Of a stretch of 64,000 bases of DNA, positions 8,431 through 17,952 are shown piece by piece. The notes beneath the pieces are model-generated. The model saw nothing but the letters and a program-made list of their open reading frames with translations, ran no database searches and had not been told where the DNA came from. Position 1 is the stretch's first letter; every line of letters starts with the position of its first letter. The position numbers and the translations under genes are program-made. The stretch comes from CAYPNF01 sp964411985 (lineage in GTDB: Bacteria; Verrucomicrobiota; Verrucomicrobiia; Limisphaerales; J093): the NCBI GenBank assembly GCA_964411985.1, contig CAYPNF010000010.1, positions 62,001-126,000 on the forward strand, written 5' to 3'.

Positions 8431-9210
8431 CTATCCCATCTCGAGGCGTTTGAGGACTTCCTGAGCGAGTACCTCGTAGGCGGAAGCCCCTGCACTGTAG
8501 GGGTCGTAATCGATAATCGGCTTGCCGAAACTGGGAGCCTCGGCCAGGCGGGTGGTTCTGGGTATGACGGTATCGAAGACCAAGTCGCCGAAGTGTTGGC
8601 GAACCTCCGCAACTACCTGCTGGGATAGGCGAGTGCGGCCATCGAACATGGTCATAACGACGCCTAATAAGTTGAGGTTGGCATTCGTGCCACTGTCGCG
8701 CATCTGCCCCAACAAGCGGGTGATCATCGAGATGCCTTCCAGCGCGTAGTATTCGCATTGAAGCGGCACCAGCAGATGATCAGCGGCGGAGAACGCGTTT
8801 AGGGTCAGGATGCCCAGGGAGGGAGGACAGTCCAGGAGGATGAGATCGCGGTCGTCGGAGGCCCTGACAGGAGCGATAGCGTTCCCCAGTCGCATGAGGT
8901 GGTTGTCCAACCTGGAGATCTCCACCTCAGCACTGCAAAGGTCGATCTCGCTGGGAATGATCTCAAGCCTCTCGTAGGCGGTGGGCTTGATCTTTTCAGC
9001 GAGCATTTCGCTGCCTACCAGAGCCCCATAGCAACTGCCCCCTTCCGTCTTCTCGATACCGAGCCCACTGGTGGCGTTGGCTTGGGGATCAAGATCCAAT
9101 AACAGAACCCGCTTGCCCGCAGCGGCGATGCACGCCGCCAGGTTCACCGTGGTGGTGGTCTTACCGACGCCACCTTTCTGATTCGCAACAGCAACAATCT
9201 TGCTTGGCAC
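8431..9210 (-). CDS. parA: ParA/Soj chromosome-partition ATPase
   Basis: A 259-residue ParA-family ATPase of chromosomal (Soj) type without an N-terminal DNA-binding extension. The deviant Walker A KGGVGKTTTTVNLA is at 12-25, the Walker A' is LLLDLDPQANAT, and the Walker B is LILLDCPPSLG. It moves origins or cargo by ATP-driven dimerisation on the nucleoid. parB usually follows parA directly; here the next gene downstream is a propeller and the upstream gene is a prepilin-like protein, so the gene stands apart from any parB in this window. Confidence 0.92.
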   Translation of the reverse strand: MPSKIVAVANQKGGVGKTTTTVNLAACIAAAGKRVLLLDLDPQANATSGLGIEKTEGGSCYGALVGSEMLAEKIKPTAYERLEIIPSEIDLCSAEVEISRLDNHLMRLGNAIAPVRASDDRDLILLDCPPSLGILTLNAFSAADHLLVPLQCEYYALEGISMITRLLGQMRDSGTNANLNLLGVVMTMFDGRTRLSQQVVAEVRQHFGDLVFDTVIPRTTRLAEAPSFGKPIIDYDPYSAGASAYEVLAQEVLKRLEMG

Positions 9211-9298
9211 CCGGTGATTAAAGGAAAGCCCTGCCCTAAGTGCAATCTTCCTTTCTCGGAACCTCCAACCGGTATCCCGATGCTTGGCAAGGAACAGC

Positions 9299-10102
9299 TT
9301 ATGGTGTCGAGATGACGCTGGTGTGTTCCTTCAACCACTGGAAGTCCGTGGTAGGCGAAGCAGCAAAACCTCCCCCGGCGCCTCCTTTCACCGCCGGTCT
9401 GATTGTGTCTGCCACTTTCCAGCGGTGACTCTCCACATGACCGTCTGCGAAAGAAAGATTCCCTGCACCGTTGTGGTACGAGGCAGGCAGGTTTCCCCAT
9501 TTTGGTTCATCCCAGCGGTTCATGTAAAAACCGTCATTGATGGTATCGGGATGCTCGTCCAGGAACACGTAGATCGAAGCAGGCGTGGTGAACTCGGTGG
9601 ACTTGAAATACTGAACCATCCTCGGATTGAACTTGTTGGTGAGAACATCGGGATCTCCTACCTGTGAGTTCATCGAGATGCTCCGGATCCGAGCGCCATT
9701 TTGGGCACGGGAGCGGTCCGAAGGGCATTTGAAGATCGCATAGGAACCTCCCAGAAACGGAGCCAGTTTGCCGGTGGTCAGGCCCGTCAGGTTGGTGTTG
9801 TCGTCGCTGTTCTCCCAATCCATGATGTTGTTCACCCAGTTCTGGCGCATCACCCGGGTTTCTTCGATACCGTGGTTGTTCACCAATCGCTCGTTGTGGT
9901 CACCCGCGTACAGCGACCATCCAAGGGAAAGTTGCTTGATGTTATTGGCGCAGGCGGTGCTTTGGACGCGCGCTTTGGCTTTCGACAACGCCGGCAGCAG
10001 CAGTCCAGCGAGGATCGCAATGATGGCGATGACCACCAGGAGCTCTATCAACGTGAAGGCGCGGCGGCGTTGGGGCGATGACAACATGAGACGACTGTAC
10101 AT
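9299..10102 (-). CDS. Prepilin-like protein with H-x9-DG motif
   Basis: Start chosen at ATG 10102 (MYSRLMLSSPQRRRAFTLIE), which puts a short basic leader before the methylation site. An upstream in-frame ATG at 10270 would add 56 residues unlike a leader. The class III signal RRRAFTLIELLVVIAIIAIL gives a type IV pilin/pseudopilin helix. The soluble part has KQLSLGWSLYAGDHNERLV and an exact H-x9-DG (HNGAGNLSFADGH). The family is greatly expanded in Planctomycetes and Verrucomicrobia and is processed by prepilin peptidase. Its function is unknown. No type II secretion genes are beside it, so this is an orphan copy. Confidence 0.85.
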   Translation of the reverse strand: MYSRLMLSSPQRRRAFTLIELLVVIAIIAILAGLLLPALSKAKARVQSTACANNIKQLSLGWSLYAGDHNERLVNNHGIEETRVMRQNWVNNIMDWENSDDNTNLTGLTTGKLAPFLGGSYAIFKCPSDRSRAQNGARIRSISMNSQVGDPDVLTNKFNPRMVQYFKSTEFTTPASIYVFLDEHPDTINDGFYMNRWDEPKWGNLPASYHNGAGNLSFADGHVESHRWKVADTIRPAVKGGAGGGFAASPTTDFQWLKEHTSVISTP

Positions 10103-10167
10103 GAGGTGCCTTCGGCTTACCAGTTCCAAGCTGTTTCGGCAGCCGAAGGGTCCTTCCGCCGATACCG

Positions 10168-10366
10168 TCACTGGCTCTGCAGACGGAAGAAGCGAGGCTC
10201 CGGTTGCAGAGGTAAAGTGACCGTGAGGAGCCCCTTCGTGCAGTGCACCGCTTGGGACACGCTGCTCCACGCGCTCAGCGCGGCGAGGTTTGCGGACTGC
10301 TGCAATAGGAAGGGTTCTTCAACAACATCCCAGGCCCAGGAGGATTGCAATCCGCATCAGGTTCAT
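10168..10366 (-). pseudogene. Remnant: signal peptide frameshifted to a secreted C-terminal module
   Basis: ATG 10366 opens a leader-like MNLMRIAILLGLGCC that stops early. One frame away, the segment ending at 10168 reads QQSANLAALSAWSSVSQA and then LPLQPEPRFFRLQSQ and a stop. That is the same C-terminal module found at the ends of the large secreted proteins in this window. The frames differ by one base, so this looks like a decayed, internally deleted secreted-protein gene. The rest of the 10,103-10,530 interval shows nothing else I can name. Confidence 0.4.
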
Positions 10367-10530
10367 TGGCTGGACATTACACCCTATCCGGGCTCCAGGA
10401 GAAGCGAAAGTGGTTCGCCCTGTGTCAGCCGGGGGCGCGCACCTCCCGATCTGTTCCGAAAAAGAGATTGACCAATCTGGCGCCGACATGCGGTTATTAT
10501 AGACCGCCCATGTTGGGCTGGAATTGAAAG

Positions 10531-13500
10531 ATGTCGAAAGCTAAGACCGCGAACGCCGGGCGTTCCGCACAGACCAACAAGTACGACGCGCACCATTCGG
10601 TGCTCAAGAACGCTTATGGCGCCTTCGCCGATCTCCGCCGTGAATTGGCGGATTCCAAGGCGGCTGTGGCGGAGCGCACCGAAATCCTGAAGCTGTTCGC
10701 TACATGCGCCGATTCGCAGCGAGCTTGGCTGTTGCTGGAGGACTATTTTGAGAAGCTCTCGTTGGCCCGCAAGGACTTTGCGGGTGAAGAGTGGTGGCCC
10801 CGCCTGCTTTCGACCTCGGGCAAGGATCGGTTGGAAGAGACCGCGCTTCTCTTTCTGCGCGCCAACCGTTCTCTCCCTCCCGAATTGTTGTCTTACGCCA
10901 ATTTCGAGCGCCTCGCACAGTTGGAGCGAGAGGAGCAGGAACGGAAAAGCCTGCAAGTGTTGGAAGACTGGTTGGTTCCACCGACACCGGCCCATCTCGA
11001 TGGACCGCGGGCCCACCTCCGCATCATCGCCAAGCCGGTGCCGGTCGAGGAGGGAAGCAAGCTCCACGCTCTTACCGTGGAGTTTGCCCTGTTTCGACCC
11101 CGCTCTGGCGAAAAACCTCGGACCTTGGCGGAGGTAGTGGAGTTGGGGAGCAGGGCAGTCCATGAACAGGAGCTTTTCGCGCCTTCGGAGTGGGCGTTTA
11201 TCACGTGGCTTGGCGACACGTACGGCAATCGAGATCCGGAGAAAGTGGTGCTGCGGCTGAGTGGCGCGGAGTTACTCCAGTGGCTTGCTTGTTGGGGAAG
11301 TCCTCCGATCATGGAGTTGGCTGGCTTGCCGGATAACGTGACTTTCCAGGGGCAACTGGCCGAGTTCGTCCCGCACCTCGACCACAAAGGGGCCGAGCTA
11401 TCGTTTGGGCACCAGCTTCGTCTCCCTTCCGGGGAGGAACATCCCTTGCACGCGGTCCGATTCTACGGCGGCCGTCCCACCTTTGCCTCGGTCGACCACA
11501 AGTTCTATCTTCTCCGCAATCCTCCGTCCGAGACTCTGCTCCTCTCGTTGTTGGATCAGCCCGGCCTGCCGGTTCAGAAGCTGAGCCATCGTTTGCTGAC
11601 TCACCTTCGGAAGGTGGGTGGCAAGAATGGCGCGGCTTGGGATGGCCTTTGCATTGCGCACACCGCGCGGCCTCAGTTTACTTTTGAGTTGGCGGATGAA
11701 GTGGTGCGGTTGCGGTTGCTGGCCATCAGCGAACGTGACAAGAGTCCATGGCAATGGAATGGACACGACTGGCAGCGCACTCAGCCTCCTAAGAAGGCGG
11801 CCCACAAACCCGAAATCCTGGACGATCCACGTCTGGAGGCGGCCGCGCTCTGGCTGCGCCGTCAGGACTGGTTCACTCCTGAGCCGGGATTGTGGGTGGG
11901 TGACGCCAATGAGAATTTCCTCGGTTCGCTTGCTCAGGCCTGGCCGGACCGGCCGAGCGACGCCGATTTCCTCGCCAACCAGGCGTTTCAGCGCTTGTTC
12001 ATGGCCCCACGCCAGCTGAAGCCGAAGCTCATCGTCAAGGGCAGTGGCATCGACTGGCTCTCGGTCTCCGCCGAATGGGAACAGGAAGGTCTGAAACTGA
12101 CCCCAGCCGATCTGGAGCGTCTGGCCAGCGCCACGGGACGGTTCGTCAAACTACCTGATAGTGGATGGGTCCAGTTGGATGTGGATGCGGTGCACACGGC
12201 GCATGAGACCATGGCCGACCTTGGACTCGACGCTCTCTCGGCATTGCCGCAGAAGGTCGACATGATGCAGGCCGTGAAGATGGGGGAAGAGGGGTTGAAA
12301 CGGTTTGCCGATTTGCCCGAGGTGCGGCAACTGAAGCAACGGTTGTCTGATTTCAAGGGGATTCCCAAAACTCCCCTTCCGGAGACGGTCAAGGCGCAGT
12401 TGCGGCCTTATCAGAAGGATGGGTTCGATTTTCTCTGTCACTTGTCTGAGATCAAGCTGGGCGGGATTCTGGCTGACGACATGGGGCTCGGAAAAACCCT
12501 GCAGACCTTAGCCTGGCTTGCGTGGCTTCAGCACCGGAATCGGAAGAACCCCAAACCTGCCTTGGTCATCTGCCCGGCGTCCGTGCTCCATAACTGGCAG
12601 CGAGAGGCCGCGCGTTTCACTCCCCACCTCAAGGTCCTGGTCCTGGAGAGCGGGCCCGCCCGGCACAACCTTCGCAAACAGATTCCCCAGCACGACCTGA
12701 TCGTCACCAACTACGCTTTGCTGCGGCGAGACCTTGAGGCGCTCAGCAAGTTCGAGTTCCAGGCGGCGGTGTTGGATGAAGCCCAGTTCATCAAGAATCC
12801 GGCGTCCCAGGTGAGCCAGTCCGTGAAGCAGCTCGAAGCAGACCACCGACTGGCCTTGACCGGTACGCCCCTTGAGAACCGCCTGCTCGATCTCTGGAGC
12901 ATCGTCGATTACATTCAACCCTCCTATCTCGGCAACCAGGCCCAATTCCACGAGGTTTACGAGCCCACCGGCGAAAACGCGGATTGGGAACGACGCATCG
13001 CCCGCCGCAAGCTCTCCGCCAAGCTTCGTCCCGTCATGCTGCGACGCCTCAAGAAACAGGTGGCCAAGGACCTGCCTGACCGCATCGAAGAACGCCGGGA
13101 TTGCGAACTCGACGATCCGCAACGCAAGCTCTACCTGGCCGAGCTACGGCGCAGCCGGGAGCAGGTGATGCAGACCGTGAAGGAAAAAGGCCTGGCTCGG
13201 AGTAAACTGCACGTACTGGCCGCCCTTACCCGACTGCGTCAGATCTGCTGCCATCCTTCGCTGGTCGGCAGCGACTCCGCTTCCGGCAAGACGGAGACGC
13301 TGTTCGAGTTGGTGGAACCACTGCTGGAGGAAGGTCAGAAAGTGCTGGTTTTCAGTCAGTTTGTGCAGATGCTCCAGATCCTCGAGGCAGAGTGCGTGAA
13401 GCGGAACATGCCTACCTACATGCTGACGGGTGAGACGAAGAACCGGCAGGACGTGGTGCAGAGCTTTCAAGAAGACCAGAATCCTTGCGTGTTTCTCCTC

Positions 13501-13785
13501 AGCCTGCGCGCGGCGGGTACTGGCTTGAACCTCACGACGGCGAGTTATGTTGTCCTGTACGATCCATGGTGGAACCCTGCCGTGGAGGCCCAAGCCATTG
13601 ATCGTTCCCATCGCATCGGCCAGACCCGAACCGTGAATGCTTATCGCCTGATCACTCCGGGAACCGTTGAGGAGAAGATCTGGGATCTGCAACAGCGCAA
13701 GGCCCAGACCATCGCGGATGTTCTCGGTGAAGAAGGTTTCGCCAAGAGCCTCACGCAGGCGGATCTGGAATACCTGTTCAGCTGA
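10531..13785 (+). CDS. SNF2-family DEAD/DEAH-box helicase
   Basis: A 1084-residue bacterial SNF2/Rad54-type ATPase. The N-terminal ~600 residues carry no motif I recognise. The helicase core then begins, with Walker A in DDMGLGKTLQTLAW (about 649-662), the DEAQ box LDEAQFIKN (about 748-756), ALTGTPLENRLLDLWS, MLRRLKKQVAKDLP, the CCHPSLVG segment, and the C-terminal lobe with FSQFVQMLQILE, SLRAAGTGLNLT and RSHRIGQTRTVNAYRL. Such proteins move on double-stranded DNA and remodel bound proteins such as RNA polymerase (RapA-like role). It stands alone, upstream of a secreted Ig protein on the same strand. Confidence 0.93.
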   Translation: MSKAKTANAGRSAQTNKYDAHHSVLKNAYGAFADLRRELADSKAAVAERTEILKLFATCADSQRAWLLLEDYFEKLSLARKDFAGEEWWPRLLSTSGKDRLEETALLFLRANRSLPPELLSYANFERLAQLEREEQERKSLQVLEDWLVPPTPAHLDGPRAHLRIIAKPVPVEEGSKLHALTVEFALFRPRSGEKPRTLAEVVELGSRAVHEQELFAPSEWAFITWLGDTYGNRDPEKVVLRLSGAELLQWLACWGSPPIMELAGLPDNVTFQGQLAEFVPHLDHKGAELSFGHQLRLPSGEEHPLHAVRFYGGRPTFASVDHKFYLLRNPPSETLLLSLLDQPGLPVQKLSHRLLTHLRKVGGKNGAAWDGLCIAHTARPQFTFELADEVVRLRLLAISERDKSPWQWNGHDWQRTQPPKKAAHKPEILDDPRLEAAALWLRRQDWFTPEPGLWVGDANENFLGSLAQAWPDRPSDADFLANQAFQRLFMAPRQLKPKLIVKGSGIDWLSVSAEWEQEGLKLTPADLERLASATGRFVKLPDSGWVQLDVDAVHTAHETMADLGLDALSALPQKVDMMQAVKMGEEGLKRFADLPEVRQLKQRLSDFKGIPKTPLPETVKAQLRPYQKDGFDFLCHLSEIKLGGILADDMGLGKTLQTLAWLAWLQHRNRKNPKPALVICPASVLHNWQREAARFTPHLKVLVLESGPARHNLRKQIPQHDLIVTNYALLRRDLEALSKFEFQAAVLDEAQFIKNPASQVSQSVKQLEADHRLALTGTPLENRLLDLWSIVDYIQPSYLGNQAQFHEVYEPTGENADWERRIARRKLSAKLRPVMLRRLKKQVAKDLPDRIEERRDCELDDPQRKLYLAELRRSREQVMQTVKEKGLARSKLHVLAALTRLRQICCHPSLVGSDSASGKTETLFELVEPLLEEGQKVLVFSQFVQMLQILEAECVKRNMPTYMLTGETKNRQDVVQSFQEDQNPCVFLLSLRAAGTGLNLTTASYVVLYDPWWNPAVEAQAIDRSHRIGQTRTVNAYRLITPGTVEEKIWDLQQRKAQTIADVLGEEGFAKSLTQADLEYLFS

Positions 13786-13925
13786 AGCTAAACCACGGCC
13801 GCATATAACCAAGGCCTACCTCAACCCACGCACCGCGATGACGGTAGACTCTGGAGATGTGTTCCCATGAGTCAACGGGCCAGGGTTAGTTCATCCTAAA
13901 CCCGGCTGCCGTACCTGCCGATGTA

Positions 13926-13941
13926 AGGAGCGTACGCTCCT
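13926..13941. repeat. 16-bp perfect palindrome
   Basis: AGGAGCGTACGCTCCT is fully self-complementary. It lies in the 192-bp gap between the SNF2 gene and the Ig-protein gene, 46 bp before the latter's start. It could be a dispersed hairpin element or an operator, and nothing in the window decides. Confidence 0.45.
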
Positions 13942-13986
13942 GGTTCGCGCGCCGCAGCGAAGGGGTGTGCCTACGGGATGGGTACC

Positions 13987-16900
13987 ATGAAAACGAACAG
14001 AGAGACAGAGGTTGGGTTAGGGTTGCTGCTGGTTGTTGGACTCTTCCTCCACTCTATTTGCGCCCGGGCCGCCGATTCAATCAAGCCGGCTCCGCATCCT
14101 CTCCCTGCGTCTGCTCTTGGGGTCCTCTATGGCGGGGCGCCGGTTCCACCCCGGGCGAGCGTTACCTCGGTCAACGCACTGGCAGGCCAAGGTCACTTGC
14201 TTTATGTGGCTTTGACCGAGGCGAATGGCCACGAGTTGGTCGACCTCTGGGACACAAAGGACCCCACCGCGCCACGAAGGCTGGATACGGTGGACTTCGG
14301 GGATCTACGCACGAACAAAGTCGCTTTTGTCCCTCTGTCCCTGATTCCTTTCCAAGGGGGGATCCTCCTGCAAACACGGGAAGGTCTTTCTGTCTACCGG
14401 CTGCAGCCGAATAACCGACTTTCCCTCTCGAATCGCTTCCCAGCTCCCAATACGACGCTGGGGCTGGGAATGACGCAAATGTCCGTGGCTGGCAAGTACG
14501 CCAGTCTTTTGCAGCAGGTGATTCCCAACGATCGGATTGACGGGCACAACCTCGATCAGATTCATCGGCAGGTGCTGATGGATCTCAATGATCCCGCGAA
14601 TCCGTTCTTGTTCTGGACCGGCTCTGACGGTCCAAGCCTGACACTGAAGACGCCGATCAATGGCGCACTGCGAGGGGACCCCGCAAGTTTGGTGGTTGAT
14701 CAGGCCGCCAATCAGGCACAACTGACCGTCTTCCGGCCTGCCTTAGATACTCACCTCTCGGACTACTGGACCCCCAAATTACGGGGCCTGTTCTCCGAGG
14801 CCACCCTCGGATTGTCACTCAAGGAACTCGTCGCGCGTGCCCTCGAGGCTGCGGACGCCGCCGGGTTGCAGCGGGAGGCGGTGCGGATCTTCGCGTCCAC
14901 CGTGGCACAGCCCAGCTTGGGGGTGGGTGAGAGGATTCTGCAGAGCCACGCCTTCGAGGAGCGGATGGACGAAGTCCTTCCCGCCTACCGGATTTCGCTC
15001 AACGACTCCCTGGAGGCCGCCTTGGCAAAGGTGGTGGGGGCTCAGTTGTTGCCCGATCTCCTAAAGCAAATCGGCGAGCAGACTCATGGCATAGTCCTGC
15101 AAAAGTGGTCGGAGCAGGTCCTGCCTGCGGCGATTCGACAGGGTACCCTGTCGGAAGTGCGGACCACCGTCGCCGGTGTGTTGAATCAGGAACTCGGTGA
15201 GATCGGCGTTGCACGCTACTTGACCCGGCACGTGGTGTCTCCTTTGCTGGGCAACCCTAGGTTCATGGAGATGACTCTCCAGGACTTGATCGATAGCATC
15301 CTGAGGTCCGAGGCGCGGAACCTCATCGACGCCACGCTGCAGACGGTGGGGGGCTACGGTGCCTTGAATGAAGTGCTGGACGCCATCGATGATATGTTGG
15401 AGGCGTTGGATTGGCTGCCTGGAGTGGATGTCCCTGGCCTTCCCAAGTGCGCTCGGTTTCCGGAAAGTACCGCGGAATTGATCGATCTGGCCCTGTTCTC
15501 CTGGAATGATGCTTCTCGGTCGCTCGTGCTCGACCGCGCTGGCTTCGCCTGGTTTGAACTGCTGAAGTTGTATCGGTACTACCGCGGCGACGTTGACTTT
15601 CCAGCCTACACGGCCGACTTGGATCGCAAGCTTCGGCTCATGCAGGAGGAGTTGGGAGGGTCGATAATCAAGAGGGTCTCAGGGGCTTACCAAGTGGCGG
15701 ATGCCGATGCCATGAGCCTCAGGCAGTTGAGCCAAACCATCGGTGGGGAAATGGATTCGCAATTTGCGCTCTCCCGGGTGATCGCCAGGGGTGTGATCGA
15801 TTCTCTCAACGCGGATGGCAGCCTCGCGCCGGAAATGCCGCTTCGCGATGCCCTGCAGGCTTGGGGGCTCCGCGTTGACCAACCCGGGATGCCGGAGGCT
15901 TCCGTCGGTGACCTCGTTGAGGCTGTGCGCGTGCGCGGACTTGCAGAAACGCAGGTGAGTTCGATCCTGGGATCGGCCGAACATGCGGGTGGGGCGTTGT
16001 TCCAGCAGCACTTGGAGCAGGCACTTCGAAAACAGATTGAGATCAGCTTCGGAGTCAATGATCTCCACCTTGCCTTTGCGGACTTGTTGAAGCCTTTCCT
16101 GGTACACCAAGCGGACCTTCACGAGATTCTGGGTCACCATCTATCCGGAATGTTGAATCAGATGCTGGGTGACGGACCGGGGATGTCGGATTACCTATCC
16201 GACTACGCCAAAGCATTTGAAGGAAAAGATTGCATCGCGCAATGGCTGGTGGCTGCAGATGTGATTTCCGTGGCCACTTCGGGGCTCGATGGCGGATCGC
16301 TCGGCATGGCTCTCAAAATCGCGCTCCGGGAAGGATACCATGCAGCGGTGGGTTACCTGGTGGATTTCGTGTTTGGGATGATGATCCGGGAAGTGATGGA
16401 TGGTTATCATGGCAGTCAGTCGCACTGGATCGCGGCGAAGATGCGTCCGAGCGAATACCGCTGGTCTGTGACTCTGCCGAATCCCAGCTTCACGGAGACG
16501 GTGCGGGGGGCGTTCCTTTACCAGGACAGGGCGGGCTTCTTGGTGGAGAAACGCTTCGAGGCGGATTGGTTTGGTCCGCGAGCCTTGGAATTGCACCTCG
16601 TAGCTCCGGAGGCGCCCGACACCACGAGGAAGGTTTATGATCTTGGGCGCTGGCAGCACGTCAACTATGTTCACCACCAACAGGGGGCGCTTTGTGTTGG
16701 GGGGAGCTTCTTCACGGCTCGCGACGGGGCGTTTCCTTCGGGGAAATGTGCAGTGATCGATTTGGATGGGGCCGAGCCCAGGATCCAGGTCTATCTGGGG
16801 CAGGATCACGTGGAATTGGCCTCCAACATTCTCCTGTCCTCGGCGAACCACGATGCCGCCCTTGCTGTGGGCTCGTTGAATCGCGTGTATTTGCTACCGA

Positions 16901-17946
16901 ATCCAGCGAGCCATTCCAGGGGCGCAGATCAGCCGGATGCTGCCCCGATCCTGTTAGAGCAACCCCAGCCGGTGTCCGCGATGGAGGGGGAAACGGTGGT
17001 GATGCGGGCCAAGGCCTCAGGGACCGCTCCGCTGCATTATGAATGGCGGATGGACGGTGTCGGTATCCCGGGTGGCGTGGGGGCTGTTTTGACCCTGACC
17101 AACGTGAGCCAGCTTTCGAGCGGATCGTACTCGGTGGTGGTTACGAACGCCGCCGGCAGCGTTACCAGCGCTCCTGCTGCCTTGAGCGTCCTGCCTGTCG
17201 TAACGCTCCGGATCTCCGGGCAGCCTTCCGACGTGCTCGCGTTCGCCGGGCAGAGCGTACGTCTCTCAGTCACGGTTGAGGGAGCTTTCTCTCCCAGCTA
17301 TCAGTGGTACCACGGCTCTGAGCCAATTCCGGGAGGCACATCCGCTGTTCTCAACTTGACGAATCTGAGCCGCGCGCAGGGCGGTGCCTACTACGTGGTG
17401 GTCGAGTCGGTGCCCGTGGTCCTGCAGAGCCGCCATGCGGTCGTGCGAGTCTTGGACGCTCGAGCCCCCCAATTTGTTAAAGCTCCGGGAAAAGTGGAGA
17501 GGATCGTGCTGGGTAAATCTTCCGCGCTGACCGCTTCCCCGGTGGGCCTTGCTCCGGTGACCCTGCAGTGGTTCAAGGATGGGCTTCCCATTGCTGGTGC
17601 CACCGCACGCCAGTATCCTTTCTCCGAGCCCGGCCTGGGGGCAGGCGGGACTTACCGCGTGGAGGCCCGAGCCGCTTCGGGTGCACTGTCTGCCTATGAG
17701 TTTGAGGTCATGATGGTCTCGCCCGCCAGGCTCCGTGTGGTCGCCAACCTCGGCGCCGGATGGAGAATCCAGGCCTCCGAAGCCGTTCCCACCAAACAGT
17801 ACATCCTGCAAAGATCCAGCAACCTGCTGCTCTGGGCAGACGTGATGTCAGGCACTTTTTCGCCGGAAGGTGGTTTCGAGTACGAAGACCCTGGCGCTGG
17901 GGAGGGTTCGCCCACCGTCTACTATCGGCTCCAGGTCCAGCCCTAG
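13987..17946 (+). CDS. Large secreted protein with three Ig-like domains
   Basis: Start taken at ATG 13987 (MKTNRETEVGLGLLLVVGLF), a good signal peptide; ATG 13978 would add only MGT. About 1319 residues. The first 230 residues have beta-propeller-like text (LYVALTEANGHELVDLWDTKD). Residues of about 250-800 form a long helix-rich region that I do not recognise. Three Ig-like domains follow near 988, 1071 and 1159, each with G-x-Y-x-V-V-type strands such as GSYSVVVTNAAG. The C-terminus has the shared module QRSSNLLLWADV to VYYRLQVQP. It ends 6 bp before the convergent lamin-tail gene. Function unknown; extracellular adhesion or a surface role is only a guess. Confidence 0.8.
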   Translation: MKTNRETEVGLGLLLVVGLFLHSICARAADSIKPAPHPLPASALGVLYGGAPVPPRASVTSVNALAGQGHLLYVALTEANGHELVDLWDTKDPTAPRRLDTVDFGDLRTNKVAFVPLSLIPFQGGILLQTREGLSVYRLQPNNRLSLSNRFPAPNTTLGLGMTQMSVAGKYASLLQQVIPNDRIDGHNLDQIHRQVLMDLNDPANPFLFWTGSDGPSLTLKTPINGALRGDPASLVVDQAANQAQLTVFRPALDTHLSDYWTPKLRGLFSEATLGLSLKELVARALEAADAAGLQREAVRIFASTVAQPSLGVGERILQSHAFEERMDEVLPAYRISLNDSLEAALAKVVGAQLLPDLLKQIGEQTHGIVLQKWSEQVLPAAIRQGTLSEVRTTVAGVLNQELGEIGVARYLTRHVVSPLLGNPRFMEMTLQDLIDSILRSEARNLIDATLQTVGGYGALNEVLDAIDDMLEALDWLPGVDVPGLPKCARFPESTAELIDLALFSWNDASRSLVLDRAGFAWFELLKLYRYYRGDVDFPAYTADLDRKLRLMQEELGGSIIKRVSGAYQVADADAMSLRQLSQTIGGEMDSQFALSRVIARGVIDSLNADGSLAPEMPLRDALQAWGLRVDQPGMPEASVGDLVEAVRVRGLAETQVSSILGSAEHAGGALFQQHLEQALRKQIEISFGVNDLHLAFADLLKPFLVHQADLHEILGHHLSGMLNQMLGDGPGMSDYLSDYAKAFEGKDCIAQWLVAADVISVATSGLDGGSLGMALKIALREGYHAAVGYLVDFVFGMMIREVMDGYHGSQSHWIAAKMRPSEYRWSVTLPNPSFTETVRGAFLYQDRAGFLVEKRFEADWFGPRALELHLVAPEAPDTTRKVYDLGRWQHVNYVHHQQGALCVGGSFFTARDGAFPSGKCAVIDLDGAEPRIQVYLGQDHVELASNILLSSANHDAALAVGSLNRVYLLPNPASHSRGADQPDAAPILLEQPQPVSAMEGETVVMRAKASGTAPLHYEWRMDGVGIPGGVGAVLTLTNVSQLSSGSYSVVVTNAAGSVTSAPAALSVLPVVTLRISGQPSDVLAFAGQSVRLSVTVEGAFSPSYQWYHGSEPIPGGTSAVLNLTNLSRAQGGAYYVVVESVPVVLQSRHAVVRVLDARAPQFVKAPGKVERIVLGKSSALTASPVGLAPVTLQWFKDGLPIAGATARQYPFSEPGLGAGGTYRVEARAASGALSAYEFEVMMVSPARLRVVANLGAGWRIQASEAVPTKQYILQRSSNLLLWADVMSGTFSPEGGFEYEDPGAGEGSPTVYYRLQVQP

Positions 17947-17952
17947 GTTCCG

